A stretch of 63,828 bases of DNA from Deltaproteobacteria bacterium (GCA_021413675.1 JAIOQA010000557.1:1-63828), one strand, 5' to 3'; counted from the stretch's first letter, positions 36,633 through 48,413 are shown. The notes: a model not told the origin generated them from the sequence alone. Translations and numbers: made by a program.

Positions 36633-37559
36633 ATGCGCACCCGTATCGCCATCCCCATGCTCGCCGTGCTCGGCCTCGCCGTCGCCGGCGTGGTGATCGC
36701 CACCCGCCCTGGCGAGAGCCAGCCCGCGGGTCCTGACAAGCTCACCGTCGGCATCTACGCGCCGACGGTCGAGTTCGGCACCGCCCAGGCCCGCCTCACC
36801 TACGTCCAGGGCCTGGCCAAGGCCATCGAGCAGAGCTCGGGCGTGAAGACCGAGGCCCAGGCGTTCGCGTCGCTCGGCGCGCTGCGCAAGGCCAACGTCG
36901 ACTTCGCCATCATCGACGGCATCTGTTACTCGACCAACCTCGGCTGGCCGCTCCTGGCCAACGCCGAGGTCGGCGGCGGCACGACCCGCGCGTGGGCGCT
37001 GTTCTCGTCGCTCGGCGCCGACACGAACGCGCTGCGCGGCAAGAAGCTCGCGTTCGTGCAGCTCGGCTGCAACGACGGCGCGTTCGTCGACAACGCGATG
37101 CTGGAGTCGGAGGCCGACAGCTTCTTCGCCAGCCGGGTCGGCAAGCCCGACCTCACCGCCGCGGTCGCCGAGGTCGCGTCGTACAAGGGCGCGCAGGGCG
37201 TGTTCGCGCCGGTCGGCGCGCAGAAGGGCCTGACCAAGGTGTTCGACACCGGCCAGATCCCCAACCCCGCGTTCGTCCAGCTGAACGGCAAGCTGCCCGG
37301 CGACATCGTCTCGAAGGTCGGCAGCGCGGTCGTCGGCTACGGCGGCTCCGGCGCGATCTCGGGCTGGGCGTCGCCGTCCAAGGCCCCGTACCAGGCCCTG
37401 GCCGGCCGCTTTGGCAAGACCGTCAAGCGCCGGGTACCGGCCGATGCGGTCCCGGTGCGGCTCGACAGCGACGTCCTCGCGGAACCTGATACGCTGAAGG
37501 ACACCGCGGTCACGGGGGTGCGTCAGCACTTCGAGCGTCCGCCGGAGCGAATGGAGTAG
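36633..37559 (+). CDS. PhnD-like periplasmic substrate-binding protein
   Basis: This is a 308-residue protein with a signal or anchor (IPMLAVLGLAVAGVVIA) followed by a type-2 periplasmic binding fold of the phosphate/phosphonate (PhnD) group: KLTVGIYAPTVEFG, FASLGALRKANVDFAIIDG and FVQLGCNDGAFVDNAML with C-terminal lobe VGSAVVGYGG. AGGAGG precedes the ATG. There is no ABC permease or ATPase nearby, so it is an orphan binding protein embedded in a signalling operon (phosphatase, secreted TPR, STAS, histidine kinase). A sensing rather than transport role is plausible. Ligand is unknown. Confidence 0.75.
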   Translation: MRTRIAIPMLAVLGLAVAGVVIATRPGESQPAGPDKLTVGIYAPTVEFGTAQARLTYVQGLAKAIEQSSGVKTEAQAFASLGALRKANVDFAIIDGICYSTNLGWPLLANAEVGGGTTRAWALFSSLGADTNALRGKKLAFVQLGCNDGAFVDNAMLESEADSFFASRVGKPDLTAAVAEVASYKGAQGVFAPVGAQKGLTKVFDTGQIPNPAFVQLNGKLPGDIVSKVGSAVVGYGGSGAISGWASPSKAPYQALAGRFGKTVKRRVPADAVPVRLDSDVLAEPDTLKDTAVTGVRQHFERPPERME

Positions 37560-37566
37560 GGATCAG

Positions 37567-38076
<510 letters not shown>

Positions 38077-38101
38077 CGCCCGGCGCTGGGAGCCCACGCC
38101 C

Positions 38102-39403
38102 TTGAGTGCCGTCCTCGACCAGATCCGCCAGGTCCTCGAGGGCTCGGTCGACGCCGCGGTCGTGCTCGACAGCGACCGCCGCATCCTCTACTACAACCGC
38201 GCGTACGAGGCCTCGACCGGTCTGCGCGGCCGGCAGCTCGCACAGCGCGTGGCCGCGGGCGATCGCTGCTACGACGTCTTCCCGCTCGAGATCTGCAAGA
38301 CCGCGTGCCTGGGCTGCAAGGCGCGCGACGTGGGCCGGGCGCTGCGCCTCGACGAGATCAAGGCGGTGCGCGGCGATGGCGAGGAGCTGACCTTCATCGT
38401 CGCGGCGGTGCCGGTGAAGCTCGACGGCGGCGATCTCGTGATCATCGAGACCTACCGCGACGTCACCGCCGACGTGCGGATCCAGCGCCGGCTGAAGGTG
38501 CTGCTCGAGCGCGAGCGGCGCGCCAAGGAGAACCTCGAGGAGGTCGTGCGCGAGCGCACCAACGAGCTGCGCCAGGCCCAGGCCCAGCTCGTCCACCAGG
38601 AGAAGATGTCGTCGCTCGGGCGGCTGGTCGCGGGCATCGCGCACGAGCTCAACAACCCGATCAACTTCGTCTACGGCAACGTCGACTTCCTCGGCCAGTA
38701 CATGGAGGACCTGCTGCGGCTGGTCGCGCTGGTCGATGGCGCGCCCCTGCCCGGCGAGCTGCGCGCGCAGTTCGAGCAGGCCAAGGCCGACGTCGAGTAC
38801 GACTTCCTGATCGACGACTGGCGCAAGCTGCTGCGCTCGATCCGCGCCGGCGCCGAGCGCACCGCCTCGATCGTGCAGGACCTGAAGACCTTCTCGCGCG
38901 CCGGCGGCGAGCTGCAGGAGGCCGACATCGTCGCGGGCATCGAGACCACGCTCAACCTGATCGCGCCGCTGCTCAAGAACCGCATCGAGGTCCGCCGGCG
39001 GATCGCGCCCAGCGTGCCGCGCATCCTGTGCCACGCCGGCCACGTGAACCAGGTGTTCATGAACATCCTGACCAACGCGGCCCAGGCGATCGTCGGCGAG
39101 GGCTGGATCGAGGTCACGATCGAGAACGTCGAGGACGCTCGCGCCGTGCAGATCACGATCACGGACTCGGGTCCGGGCATCAAGCCCGACGCGATGGCCA
39201 AGATCACCGATCCGTTCTTCACGACCAAGGACGTCGGCGAGGGCACCGGCCTGGGGCTGTGGATCTCGGAGAACATCGTCCGCGCCCACGGCGGCACGCT
39301 GGTCTGGGGCAACGCGCCCGTCGGCGGCGCGCAGTTCGTGGTCGTGCTTCCGGTGCGCGCGCTCGACGCGACCGAGCCGGTCGTGGAGCGCGCCGGTGCC
39401 TGA
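38102..39403 (+). CDS. PAS-domain sensor histidine kinase
   Basis: This is a 433-residue soluble kinase. The N-terminal PAS domain carries the cysteine signature RCYDVFPLEICKTACLGC and RLDEIKAV. A coiled coil follows, then an H-box GIAHELNNPINFV with His181, an N-box QVFMNILTNAAQAI, a D-box ITDSGPGI, PFFTTK and a G-box GEGTGLGLW. The order of blocks fits the HisKA family common in myxobacteria. The TTG start at 38102 is the best in frame. Its 3' end overlaps the response-regulator start by 8 bp, so the two are a cognate pair. Input is likely redox or metal through the four PAS Cys (inference). Confidence 0.9.
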   Translation: MSAVLDQIRQVLEGSVDAAVVLDSDRRILYYNRAYEASTGLRGRQLAQRVAAGDRCYDVFPLEICKTACLGCKARDVGRALRLDEIKAVRGDGEELTFIVAAVPVKLDGGDLVIIETYRDVTADVRIQRRLKVLLERERRAKENLEEVVRERTNELRQAQAQLVHQEKMSSLGRLVAGIAHELNNPINFVYGNVDFLGQYMEDLLRLVALVDGAPLPGELRAQFEQAKADVEYDFLIDDWRKLLRSIRAGAERTASIVQDLKTFSRAGGELQEADIVAGIETTLNLIAPLLKNRIEVRRRIAPSVPRILCHAGHVNQVFMNILTNAAQAIVGEGWIEVTIENVEDARAVQITITDSGPGIKPDAMAKITDPFFTTKDVGEGTGLGLWISENIVRAHGGTLVWGNAPVGGAQFVVVLPVRALDATEPVVERAGA

Positions 39404-39779
39404 GCGGCCCTGCGTGCTGGTGGTCGACGACGAGCCGCTCAACCGCGATCTGCTGCGGCGGACGCTCAAGCGCGACGTCGAGGTGATCGAGGCCGAGGAC
39501 GCGAACCAGGCGCTCGAGATGCTCGCGGCGCGCGCCGACGTGGCGCTCGTGCTCTCGGATCAGCTCATGCCGGGCCCGAGCGGCACCGAGCTGGCGAGGA
39601 CCGTGCGCGCGCGGCACCCGGGCACGCCGGTCGTGCTGATGACCGGCTACGACCAGGATCCCGAGGTCGCGAAGTCGATGACCGACGGGTTCGTGATCGC
39701 GATCGTGTCGAAGCCGTGGCAGGCGCCGGCGCTGCGCCAGCTGATCGCGCGGCTCTTGGCCCGCGCGGCGCTCGCGTAG
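39396..39779 (+). CDS. Single-domain response regulator (REC only)
   Basis: This 127-residue protein is a receiver alone: acidic pair D11-D12 in VVDDEP, phospho-acceptor D55 in LVLSDQLMP, Thr83 in LMTGYD and K106 in VSKPW. It overlaps the histidine kinase gene by 8 bp, starting with GTG, and is surely its partner. There is no output domain, so it signals by protein contact or as part of a phosphorelay with the Hpt kinase at 40674-42224. It ends the long plus-strand operon, only 9 bp from the convergent FHA gene. Confidence 0.92.
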   Translation: MPERPCVLVVDDEPLNRDLLRRTLKRDVEVIEAEDANQALEMLAARADVALVLSDQLMPGPSGTELARTVRARHPGTPVVLMTGYDQDPEVAKSMTDGFVIAIVSKPWQAPALRQLIARLLARAALA

Positions 39780-39788
39780 CGCCTGACA

Positions 39789-40667
39789 TCAGCGAGCCTG
39801 GCGCGCCGCGAGCCAGCGCTCGAGCCAATCGCGCGCGCTGTTCGAGACCGCGACGAAGCGGACCGCCATGCCGGCCGGGCCTTCGTGATCGGCGCGCGCG
39901 CGCACGCGGCTGACCACGCCGATGATCGAGAGCGCCGAGATCCCGTCGGGCAAGAGCGTGAGCTCGCACGACATCCCTGACGGGTCGAGCAGCTCCGACG
40001 GCACGAACGCACCGGCCACGGTCAGCTCGACGACCAGCGCGTCGATCGTCAGCTCCTCGCTGCTGTAGACGATCGGCACCTCGCGCGGCAGCGGCAACGG
40101 CTCGGCTGCGGCGCCGAAGCCGGGCATCGTCACGCGCGAGGTGACGGCGCTCGGGTGCATCGCCGACCACGCGTAGCCGCACTTCTTGCAATGGCTCTCG
40201 CCGAACCCGACCTTGGTGCGGCAGCGCGGGCAGTTGTGAAACTCGATCAGGCTGGCGTGGGACAGCGCGACCAGCCGCGGCGACGACTCGAGGTGGCCGG
40301 GGATCGTGGCCTCGTCGTTGGCGTCCTCGTCGGCGGTCGCCGCCGGGCCGAGGCCGAGCTCGGCCTCGGTGGTCTCGACGGTGAGGCGCCGCTGGCCGAG
40401 CGTGAGCTGGTCGCCGTGATGGAGGGACCGACCGCCGGTGAGGCGCTGGCCGTTGAGCAGCGTGCCCGAGGTCTGGCTGAGGTTCTCCGCCACGAGCTCG
40501 GCGCCGCGGACGGTCAGCCGCAGGTGCTGGCGAGAGACCGACTCCGCGTTGAAGCGGATGTCGCAGCCGATGCCGCGACCGACGGTGCACGTGCCCTCGC
40601 GCAACGCGATCCGGCGATCCTCGTACACGAGCACAAAGCTCCGACCGGCCGAAGCCATCTCACGCAT
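39789..40667 (-). CDS. FHA-zinc ribbon-PilZ-like regulatory protein
   Basis: This protein has up to 292 residues. An FHA domain near the N-terminus has TVGRGIGCDIRF, SRQHLRL and TSGTLLNGQRL, the phosphothreonine-binding loops. After an acidic linker comes a zinc ribbon (CPRCRTKVGFGESHCKKC). The C-terminal ~110 residues look like a PilZ-type c-di-GMP domain (beta barrel; VELTVAGAFVPSE, GVVSRVRARADH, GMAVRFVAVSN), though without a clean RxxxR. The start may be ATG 40667, inside the palindrome, or ATG 40658. It is divergent from the CheA-like gene. It may read Ser/Thr phosphorylation and c-di-GMP (inference). Confidence 0.75.
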   Translation of the reverse strand: MREMASAGRSFVLVYEDRRIALREGTCTVGRGIGCDIRFNAESVSRQHLRLTVRGAELVAENLSQTSGTLLNGQRLTGGRSLHHGDQLTLGQRRLTVETTEAELGLGPAATADEDANDEATIPGHLESSPRLVALSHASLIEFHNCPRCRTKVGFGESHCKKCGYAWSAMHPSAVTSRVTMPGFGAAAEPLPLPREVPIVYSSEELTIDALVVELTVAGAFVPSELLDPSGMSCELTLLPDGISALSIIGVVSRVRARADHEGPAGMAVRFVAVSNSARDWLERWLAARQAR

Positions 40668-40682
40668 GGTACCATGCGTGAG
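40659..40682. promoter_or_regulatory. Perfect 24-bp palindrome in the divergent start region
   Basis: Positions 40659-40670 are the exact reverse complement of 40671-40682; the half-site is CTCACGCATGGT. It contains an ATG on each strand (minus 40667-40665, plus 40674-40676), so both divergent genes could begin Met-Arg-Glu within it. It is a candidate operator for both genes. The central KpnI-like GGTACC is symmetrical by construction. Confidence 0.85.
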
Positions 40683-42224
40683 GCACGAGCACGCGGTATG
40701 CCGGGAGACGACGCCATCTCGAGGGTCCACGTCGAGGGCGTGCTGCCGCTGCTCGACCTGTTGCACGTGGGCTTCGTCGTGCTGGCCCCCGATGGCGAGG
40801 TCCGTCACGCGACCACGTTGGCGCGGCGCCTGCTCGGGGCCCGACGGCTCGATGGGCCCACGCTGCGCGAGTTGATGGGCGAGCTCCACGACGAGCTGGT
40901 CGCGCCCATCCTGGCCGGCACCACCCGGAGCACGCGCTGGCGGGAGCATCACTTCGAGACCGCGCGCGCGTCGATCGACGTCGCGCTGCGCACCGTCGCT
41001 GTCGACGGACCCGAGGGGGTGGGCGCGGTGCTCGCGATCTACGACGTGTCGGTCGAGCTGGGGCTGCACCGGCGCTACAAGGACCTGCTCGCGCGGCAGC
41101 AGGCGATCAACGAACAGCTGCGCACGCGGATCGCCCAGGAGCTGCGCGAGCACGAGGATGATCTGGCGCAGTTCAGCGAGCTCCTCCAGGTCGCGCCGGC
41201 GATCTTCGCGTCGTTCAGCAGCGAGGCCAGCGCCGCGGTCGCCGCGATCGAGGCGCTCGCGCAGCTCGACGAGGGAGCCGCGATCGACGACGCGGTCGCG
41301 CTGGTGGCGCTGCGCGAGAGCCACACGCTCAAGGGCAACTCGCGCGGCCTGGGCCTGAACTTCATCGCCGGTCGGGCGCACGCGGTCGAGGACCTGATCG
41401 CCCAGGCCCGGGCGCGCGGGCAGCTCGAGAGCCGCGCCGCGCTCGAGACCGCGCTGGTCGATCTGCGCCGGGCGATCGATCGCGCGGCCGCCTTGCGCGG
41501 CGATCTCGCGGGCGGCCAGGCCCAGGCGGTGGGCGCCGAGGGCCACGCGGCGCTCGGGGAGATCGCCGGCGCGATCGCGGAGGCGCTCGCGGCGCTGCCC
41601 GCGGACCACCCGGCCCACGCCCGCCTCGAGCGGGCGCGGGGGATGGTCGAGCGCCAGCGCCGCCTGCCGCTCTCGCAGCTCTGGCACTACCTGCGGGTCA
41701 CGGCCCGGTCGGTCGCGACCAGCGCCGGACAGGAGCCCCCGATCATCGACGTCACCGGCGACGAGGTCGCGGTGCCCCCCGCGGTGCACGGCGCGCTGCT
41801 CACCGCGCTGCCGCACCTGGTCCGCAACGCGATCGTCCACGGCTTCGAGCCAGAGGCGGTGCGCCTGGCGGCCGGCAAGCCCGCGGTCGGGATCATCGCG
41901 CTCACCGCGGGCGTCGCGGACGACGTGCTCACCGTCGAGATCCGGGACGACGGCCGCGGGGTCGATCGCGCCGCGCTGGTCGCGGCCCTGGCGGCGCGCG
42001 AGCCGCTCGACGAGGCGAGCCTCGCGACCTGGTCGCTGGCGCAGCTGGTGTTCCACGCCGGCCTCTCGCGTCGCGCGTCCGCTGACCTCGACGCGGGACG
42101 CGGGATCGGGGCCAGCGCGGCGCGCGACGCGATCGTCGGCCTCGGTGGCGCGATCGAGGTCGCGAGCACCGCCGGGCAGGGGACGACGTTCACCGTGCGC
42201 GTGCCGATCGGCCCCGGCCAGTAG
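40674..42224 (+). CDS. CheA-like Hpt histidine kinase with N-terminal PAS-type domain, lacking CheW-like domain
   Basis: This protein has up to 516 residues. An N-terminal PAS-like sensor (LLHVGFVVLAPDGEVRHA) is followed by a coiled coil and an Hpt domain, with His217 in RESHTLKGNSRGLG. The C-terminal GHKL ATPase has LPHLVRNAIVHGFE, IRDDGRGVD and LDAGRGIGASAARD. The CheA regulatory (P5, CheW-like) domain is absent, so it does not dock to a receptor array in the usual way. In-frame ATG 40674 (inside the palindrome) or 40698 are possible starts. The downstream CheY and GAF genes lie on the opposite strand. It probably phosphorylates one of the two response regulators. Confidence 0.85.
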   Translation: MREARARGMPGDDAISRVHVEGVLPLLDLLHVGFVVLAPDGEVRHATTLARRLLGARRLDGPTLRELMGELHDELVAPILAGTTRSTRWREHHFETARASIDVALRTVAVDGPEGVGAVLAIYDVSVELGLHRRYKDLLARQQAINEQLRTRIAQELREHEDDLAQFSELLQVAPAIFASFSSEASAAVAAIEALAQLDEGAAIDDAVALVALRESHTLKGNSRGLGLNFIAGRAHAVEDLIAQARARGQLESRAALETALVDLRRAIDRAAALRGDLAGGQAQAVGAEGHAALGEIAGAIAEALAALPADHPAHARLERARGMVERQRRLPLSQLWHYLRVTARSVATSAGQEPPIIDVTGDEVAVPPAVHGALLTALPHLVRNAIVHGFEPEAVRLAAGKPAVGIIALTAGVADDVLTVEIRDDGRGVDRAALVAALAAREPLDEASLATWSLAQLVFHAGLSRRASADLDAGRGIGASAARDAIVGLGGAIEVASTAGQGTTFTVRVPIGPGQ

Positions 42225-42245
42225 TCGGCCGCATGGGCCGCGGGC

Positions 42246-42614
42246 TCAGGCGCCGAGGATCTTGGTGACCGCGCTGGCGAGATCGTTCGCGCGCAGCGGC
42301 TTGGTGACATAGGCCGCGACCCCGAAGCTGGCCGCGCGCTCGCGATCCGCGGCGTCGCCCTCGGTCGTGATCACGATGACCGGAGGGCGCGTCGCGCGCG
42401 TCGCCAGGTGCTCGAGGAACGTGAACCCGCCCATCACGGGCATGTTGAGATCGAGGAGGATCAGATCGAACTCGACCTCGGCCATCCGCTCGAGCGCCTC
42501 GGCGCCGTTGCTGGCCGCGACGAGCGACAAGCCCGGTAGCCGTCGCAGCGCGAGCGACATCAGCTGACGCATCGTTGGCGAGTCTTCGATGACCAGGACC
42601 GTATGGGCCGTCAT
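42246..42614 (-). CDS. CheY-like response regulator
   Basis: This 122-residue receiver has acidic pair E10-D11 in VIEDSP, phospho-acceptor D55 in LILLDLNMP, T83/T84 in VITTEGD and K105 in VTKPL. There is no output domain. ATG 42614 has GGAGGA upstream and overlaps the GAF gene by ATGA, so the two are one transcript. It is convergent with the CheA-like gene (21 bp between stops) and is a likely phosphate target of that kinase. Confidence 0.92.
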   Translation of the reverse strand: MTAHTVLVIEDSPTMRQLMSLALRRLPGLSLVAASNGAEALERMAEVEFDLILLDLNMPVMGGFTFLEHLATRATRPPVIVITTEGDAADRERAASFGVAAYVTKPLRANDLASAVTKILGA

Positions 42615-43378
42615 GGCTGCTCCTCCGCGATCAGCGCGAACCCGGCGATCGCGCCGATCCATCCCCGGTCATCGGCGCGCCCGCGCGCGTCCGCCTGGCA
42701 GATCGACAGCGCGAGGCGTTCCGACAGGAATTGCAGCAGCTCGTCCTGCAGGCGGCCGAGGCGCGCGCCGACCTGCGGGACGAGCTCGACCAGCTCGATC
42801 GCGCCGACGGCGATGCCGTCGAGCAGCAGCGGGAACGCCCCCGGCAGCGCGCCGGGCTCGCCCCCGGTGCTCGTGGGGCGCCCGGTCGCGATCGCGCGGA
42901 GCACGATCGCGCGATCCGCGGCCGCGCCGCGAAAGCGCGCCTCGCTCGGCGCGACCATGCGCAGCGGCGCGCCCGGCGCGGGCACGAGCCAGACCGCGTA
43001 GCGGTGCACGCCGGCGAGGTTGTGCAGCACCTCCACGCCGATGTCGAGCGCCTCGCTGGCGCTGCTCGCGTGGGCCAGGCGATCGCTGGTGACAAACATG
43101 TGCGCGAAGATGTTCTGGTCCTCGACCAGCGCGTCCCGCTCGGCCGCCGGCATCGGATCCCCGTTGGTGAGCTCGACGCGCAACCGGGCGAGCTCCTGCT
43201 CGAGGTAGCGATGCTGCTCGCGCGCCCGGCCGAGCTCGCTCTCGAGCGACGCGATCACCAGCGCCTGACGGCTGGTTCGCTCGACGAACTCCTCGATCGC
43301 CGCGACCGATCGCTGCAGCGCGGCGAGCGCCGCCTCCGCGCTCGATGACAGCGCCGGTTCGCCCTCGTCTGCGGCCAC
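42611..43378 (-). CDS. Coiled-coil plus GAF-like domain protein
   Basis: This 255-residue protein has an N-terminal coiled coil (SLESELGRAREQHRYLEQEL) and a C-terminal GAF-like domain (AHMFVTSDRLAHASSASEAL, LHNLAGVHRYAVWLVPAP, FPLLLDGIAVGAIELVELV). GAF domains bind small molecules. Its GTG start is the only reasonable one. The stop overlaps the CheY start. It probably feeds a signal into that regulator; no enzymatic domain is present. Confidence 0.65.
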   Translation of the reverse strand: MAADEGEPALSSSAEAALAALQRSVAAIEEFVERTSRQALVIASLESELGRAREQHRYLEQELARLRVELTNGDPMPAAERDALVEDQNIFAHMFVTSDRLAHASSASEALDIGVEVLHNLAGVHRYAVWLVPAPGAPLRMVAPSEARFRGAAADRAIVLRAIATGRPTSTGGEPGALPGAFPLLLDGIAVGAIELVELVPQVGARLGRLQDELLQFLSERLALSICQADARGRADDRGWIGAIAGFALIAEEQP

Positions 43379-43421
43379 ACCCGACTATAGCCGAACCCCC
43401 CGGCCGCGGTCGATCCGCGCG

Positions 43422-44696
43422 TCAGGGCGCAGCCGGTGCCGCGGCGGGCGGCGCCGGCAACCACACCGCGGCGCCGTCGACGTCCTTGACGAGGACGATC
43501 GGCTTGTCGGTGTAGGCGCCGTTGCGGCGCGCGCGATAGAGGCTGAACGGGCGCGCGGGCAGGGGCACGGGCAGATCGGCGACGTCGGTGTCGCCCTCGA
43601 GATCGTCGTCGGGACCGGCGAAGTCGGGCTCGTCGCCCGGGCCTTCCTCGCCGCCGCCGCCGTCGTCTGGCGGCGTACCCTCGTCGGGATCCGGGCCGCG
43701 ATGATGCCCGCCGCGCGGCTTGGGCTTGGGCTTCTTGCGGCGAGCCTCGGCCTTGGCCTTCTCGTTGGCCTTGATGGCCGCGAGGTTCTCGGCGATCGCC
43801 TTCTGCGCGAGGGCCTCGGCGGCCTTGGCGTCGCGCGGCCCGAGCAAGAGCGCCCACGCGCCGTCGGGCGCGATGGACTGCGCGGTGTAGCCCTTCCAGC
43901 ACTTGTACTCGCCGCCGACGCCGCGCATGACGCAGCCCGCGCCGCGATCCTGCACGAGCACCCACTGCGAGTCCCACGACCAGACGATCGGCACGCCGTG
44001 GCGGATCACCTTGCGGCGCGCGCCGGTGCCGTCGAGCGCGACCGTGTAGAGCAGCTCGTGGATGCCGTCGCGATCCTTGTCGGCCTCGGTCTCGCGGTAG
44101 ACGCCGAGGGCGCGGGTGCCGTCGGGCGACGGCGTGAACGACGACAGCGGCGACTCGCTGCCGAGGAGGTGGCGGTCCTTGGTGCGGCCGGGCGGCGAGG
44201 CGAACATGCCGGCGGCCTCGGCCCAGACCAGCGCGCGACCGGCGGGGCTGATCGCGACGGTCGCGCCCTGGGCGGCGACGCCGGTGTCGAAGCTCTTGTT
44301 GTCGCGCAGCCGGATGATCGTGGCGGTGCCGCGCGGCGACGCGCACACGACGCAGCTGCCGTCGCCCACGAGGGTCGCGCCGCCGCTCGCGCAGGCGAGC
44401 GGCGCCAGCGGCGCGGCGGTGCCATCGGTGATCCGGGTCCAGTACCAGCGACCCGCGACGTCGACCATGAGCGTCGCGCCGGCGGCGTCGGCGCGGATCG
44501 CGCGGACGTCCTCGCCCTTGCCGGGCAGCGCGACCAGCTCGGTCGCCGCCTTGCCGCGCGCGTCGGTGCGCCAGAGCGACGTGCCGCGCGCGAAGACCAC
44601 GCTGCCGCCGCCGAACTCGTCGTCGGCGTGCGCCGCGGGCGCGATCGCGATCAGGATCGCGATCGCCGCGCCCCACCCGATCGCGCGCGCCATCAT
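43422..44696 (-). CDS. Secreted beta-propeller-like protein with basic/acidic low-complexity linker
   Basis: This is a 424-residue protein with a Sec signal (GWGAAIAILIAIAPAAHAD). Residues ~25-280 look like TolB/WD-type propeller blades (SLWRTDARGKAA, FTPSPDGTRALGVYRETEADKDRDG). Residues ~290-365 are low complexity: a Lys/Ala/Pro-rich basic run, then an acidic Gly/Asp/Glu run, so the charge flips sharply. The C-terminus is short and ends Ala/Pro-rich. It starts 4 bp after the unknown protein at 44701, suggesting co-transcription. No catalytic function was identified. Confidence 0.65.
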   Translation of the reverse strand: MMARAIGWGAAIAILIAIAPAAHADDEFGGGSVVFARGTSLWRTDARGKAATELVALPGKGEDVRAIRADAAGATLMVDVAGRWYWTRITDGTAAPLAPLACASGGATLVGDGSCVVCASPRGTATIIRLRDNKSFDTGVAAQGATVAISPAGRALVWAEAAGMFASPPGRTKDRHLLGSESPLSSFTPSPDGTRALGVYRETEADKDRDGIHELLYTVALDGTGARRKVIRHGVPIVWSWDSQWVLVQDRGAGCVMRGVGGEYKCWKGYTAQSIAPDGAWALLLGPRDAKAAEALAQKAIAENLAAIKANEKAKAEARRKKPKPKPRGGHHRGPDPDEGTPPDDGGGGEEGPGDEPDFAGPDDDLEGDTDVADLPVPLPARPFSLYRARRNGAYTDKPIVLVKDVDGAAVWLPAPPAAAPAAP

Positions 44697-44700
44697 GCGC

Positions 44701-45906
44701 CTAGCCCCGCACCAGCGCGGCGACCGCGGCGTCGTGGCCCGCGAGCGACGTGACGAACCGGCCCTTGCCGGCGACGTCGATGAGCGTCACCGGTCCGAAC
44801 CGCGGCAAGTGGACCTCGAGCGCGCGCGCGCCCTCGCCGACCGCGCGCGCGGCCTGATCGAACTGCGGGCGCGACAGCGGCTTGCCATCGATGAAGACCT
44901 CCGACAGGAACTCGAGCGGCGCGACGAAGCCGCCGCCGTCGCGGTGCAGCCGATCACGGGCCTCGCCGGTCAGCTTGTCCGAGCCGCGGACGACCAGGTC
45001 CCAGTCGCGCTTGCCGAGCGCGGCCGCGACATCGAGATCGAAGCGCTCGGCCGGGAACACCAGCACGACCTGGCCGCCGAGCTCGGCGGTGGTGAGCGGC
45101 GGGCCGGCGGGCACCGGCTTGGCCGGCGCGGGCTCGGGCTTCGGCTCGACCTTGGCAGGCGCCGCGGCCTTGGCCGGCGCCGCGACCTCGGCCTTGGGCG
45201 CGCGCGGCGCGGCGGGCGCGCCGGGGAAGATCGAGAACCGATCGAGCGCCGCGAGCTGCATCTCGAGGGCGAGCGACTTGCGCTGGTCCCAGGTGCCATC
45301 GGGCTCGAGGACATCCACCACCAGCAGCTCGCCGCGGCGCTCGAAGGTCGCGCCCTTGATGCCGAGCAGGATCTCGGCGTCGTCGAGCTCCTCGAGCCGC
45401 TTCTCGAAGGCCATGATCTTGGCCTCGAACTCCTGCTGCGAGAGCTGCGACGCCCGGCGCTTGCCGTCGACGTCGACCTGCGGGTCGAGCGCCCACGGGA
45501 TGAGGCAGACGCCGCGCAGATCGCGCGCGCTCTTGGCGACCAGCACCGCGTCGCCCCACGAGCCCAGCGCGAACAGCCGCCCGAGGCGGATGGGCAGGGT
45601 CTCGGCGAGCGTGATCAGCGCCTCCTTGTGCGGGCGCAGATCGAGCGGGACGATCGGGTTGGCCGGATCCTCGCGCAGCGGCGCGACGTTGCCGTCGATG
45701 ATGAGCAGGCGCCGCTCGCCGCGCCGGCGGAATGGCATCGACGGCGAGAGCTCCATCTCCATCCTCGGATCGAGGCGATCCATGTCGAGGAGCGTGCGCT
45801 TCGGGTCCTCGCCGTAGGGACGCAGGGTCTCGGTGAACAGCGCCTGATCGAGCGGCGCCTTCGCCGAGAACATCAGATCCGTGACGAGACTGTCGGCGGA
45901 AAGCAT
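44701..45906 (-). CDS. Conserved-looking protein of unknown function in a Bat-like operon
   Basis: This is a 401-residue cytoplasmic protein. The N-terminal ~230 residues are well ordered by composition (RRGERRLLIIDGNVAPLRED, RGVCLIPWALDPQVDVDGKR), then comes an Ala/Pro/Lys linker (KAEVAAPAKAAAPAKVEPKP) and a C-terminal ~120-residue domain (LGGQVVLVFPAERFDLDVAA). I do not recognise either part. It lies 16 bp downstream of the VWA membrane protein and 4 bp upstream of the propeller protein, so the neighbours suggest a cell-envelope or stress role. Confidence 0.55.
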   Translation of the reverse strand: MLSADSLVTDLMFSAKAPLDQALFTETLRPYGEDPKRTLLDMDRLDPRMEMELSPSMPFRRRGERRLLIIDGNVAPLREDPANPIVPLDLRPHKEALITLAETLPIRLGRLFALGSWGDAVLVAKSARDLRGVCLIPWALDPQVDVDGKRRASQLSQQEFEAKIMAFEKRLEELDDAEILLGIKGATFERRGELLVVDVLEPDGTWDQRKSLALEMQLAALDRFSIFPGAPAAPRAPKAEVAAPAKAAAPAKVEPKPEPAPAKPVPAGPPLTTAELGGQVVLVFPAERFDLDVAAALGKRDWDLVVRGSDKLTGEARDRLHRDGGGFVAPLEFLSEVFIDGKPLSRPQFDQAARAVGEGARALEVHLPRFGPVTLIDVAGKGRFVTSLAGHDAAVAALVRG

Positions 45907-45922
45907 GGGGTTGCCTCGCGTT

Positions 45923-48403
<2,481 letters not shown>

Positions 48404-48413
48404 GATGGCGCGG

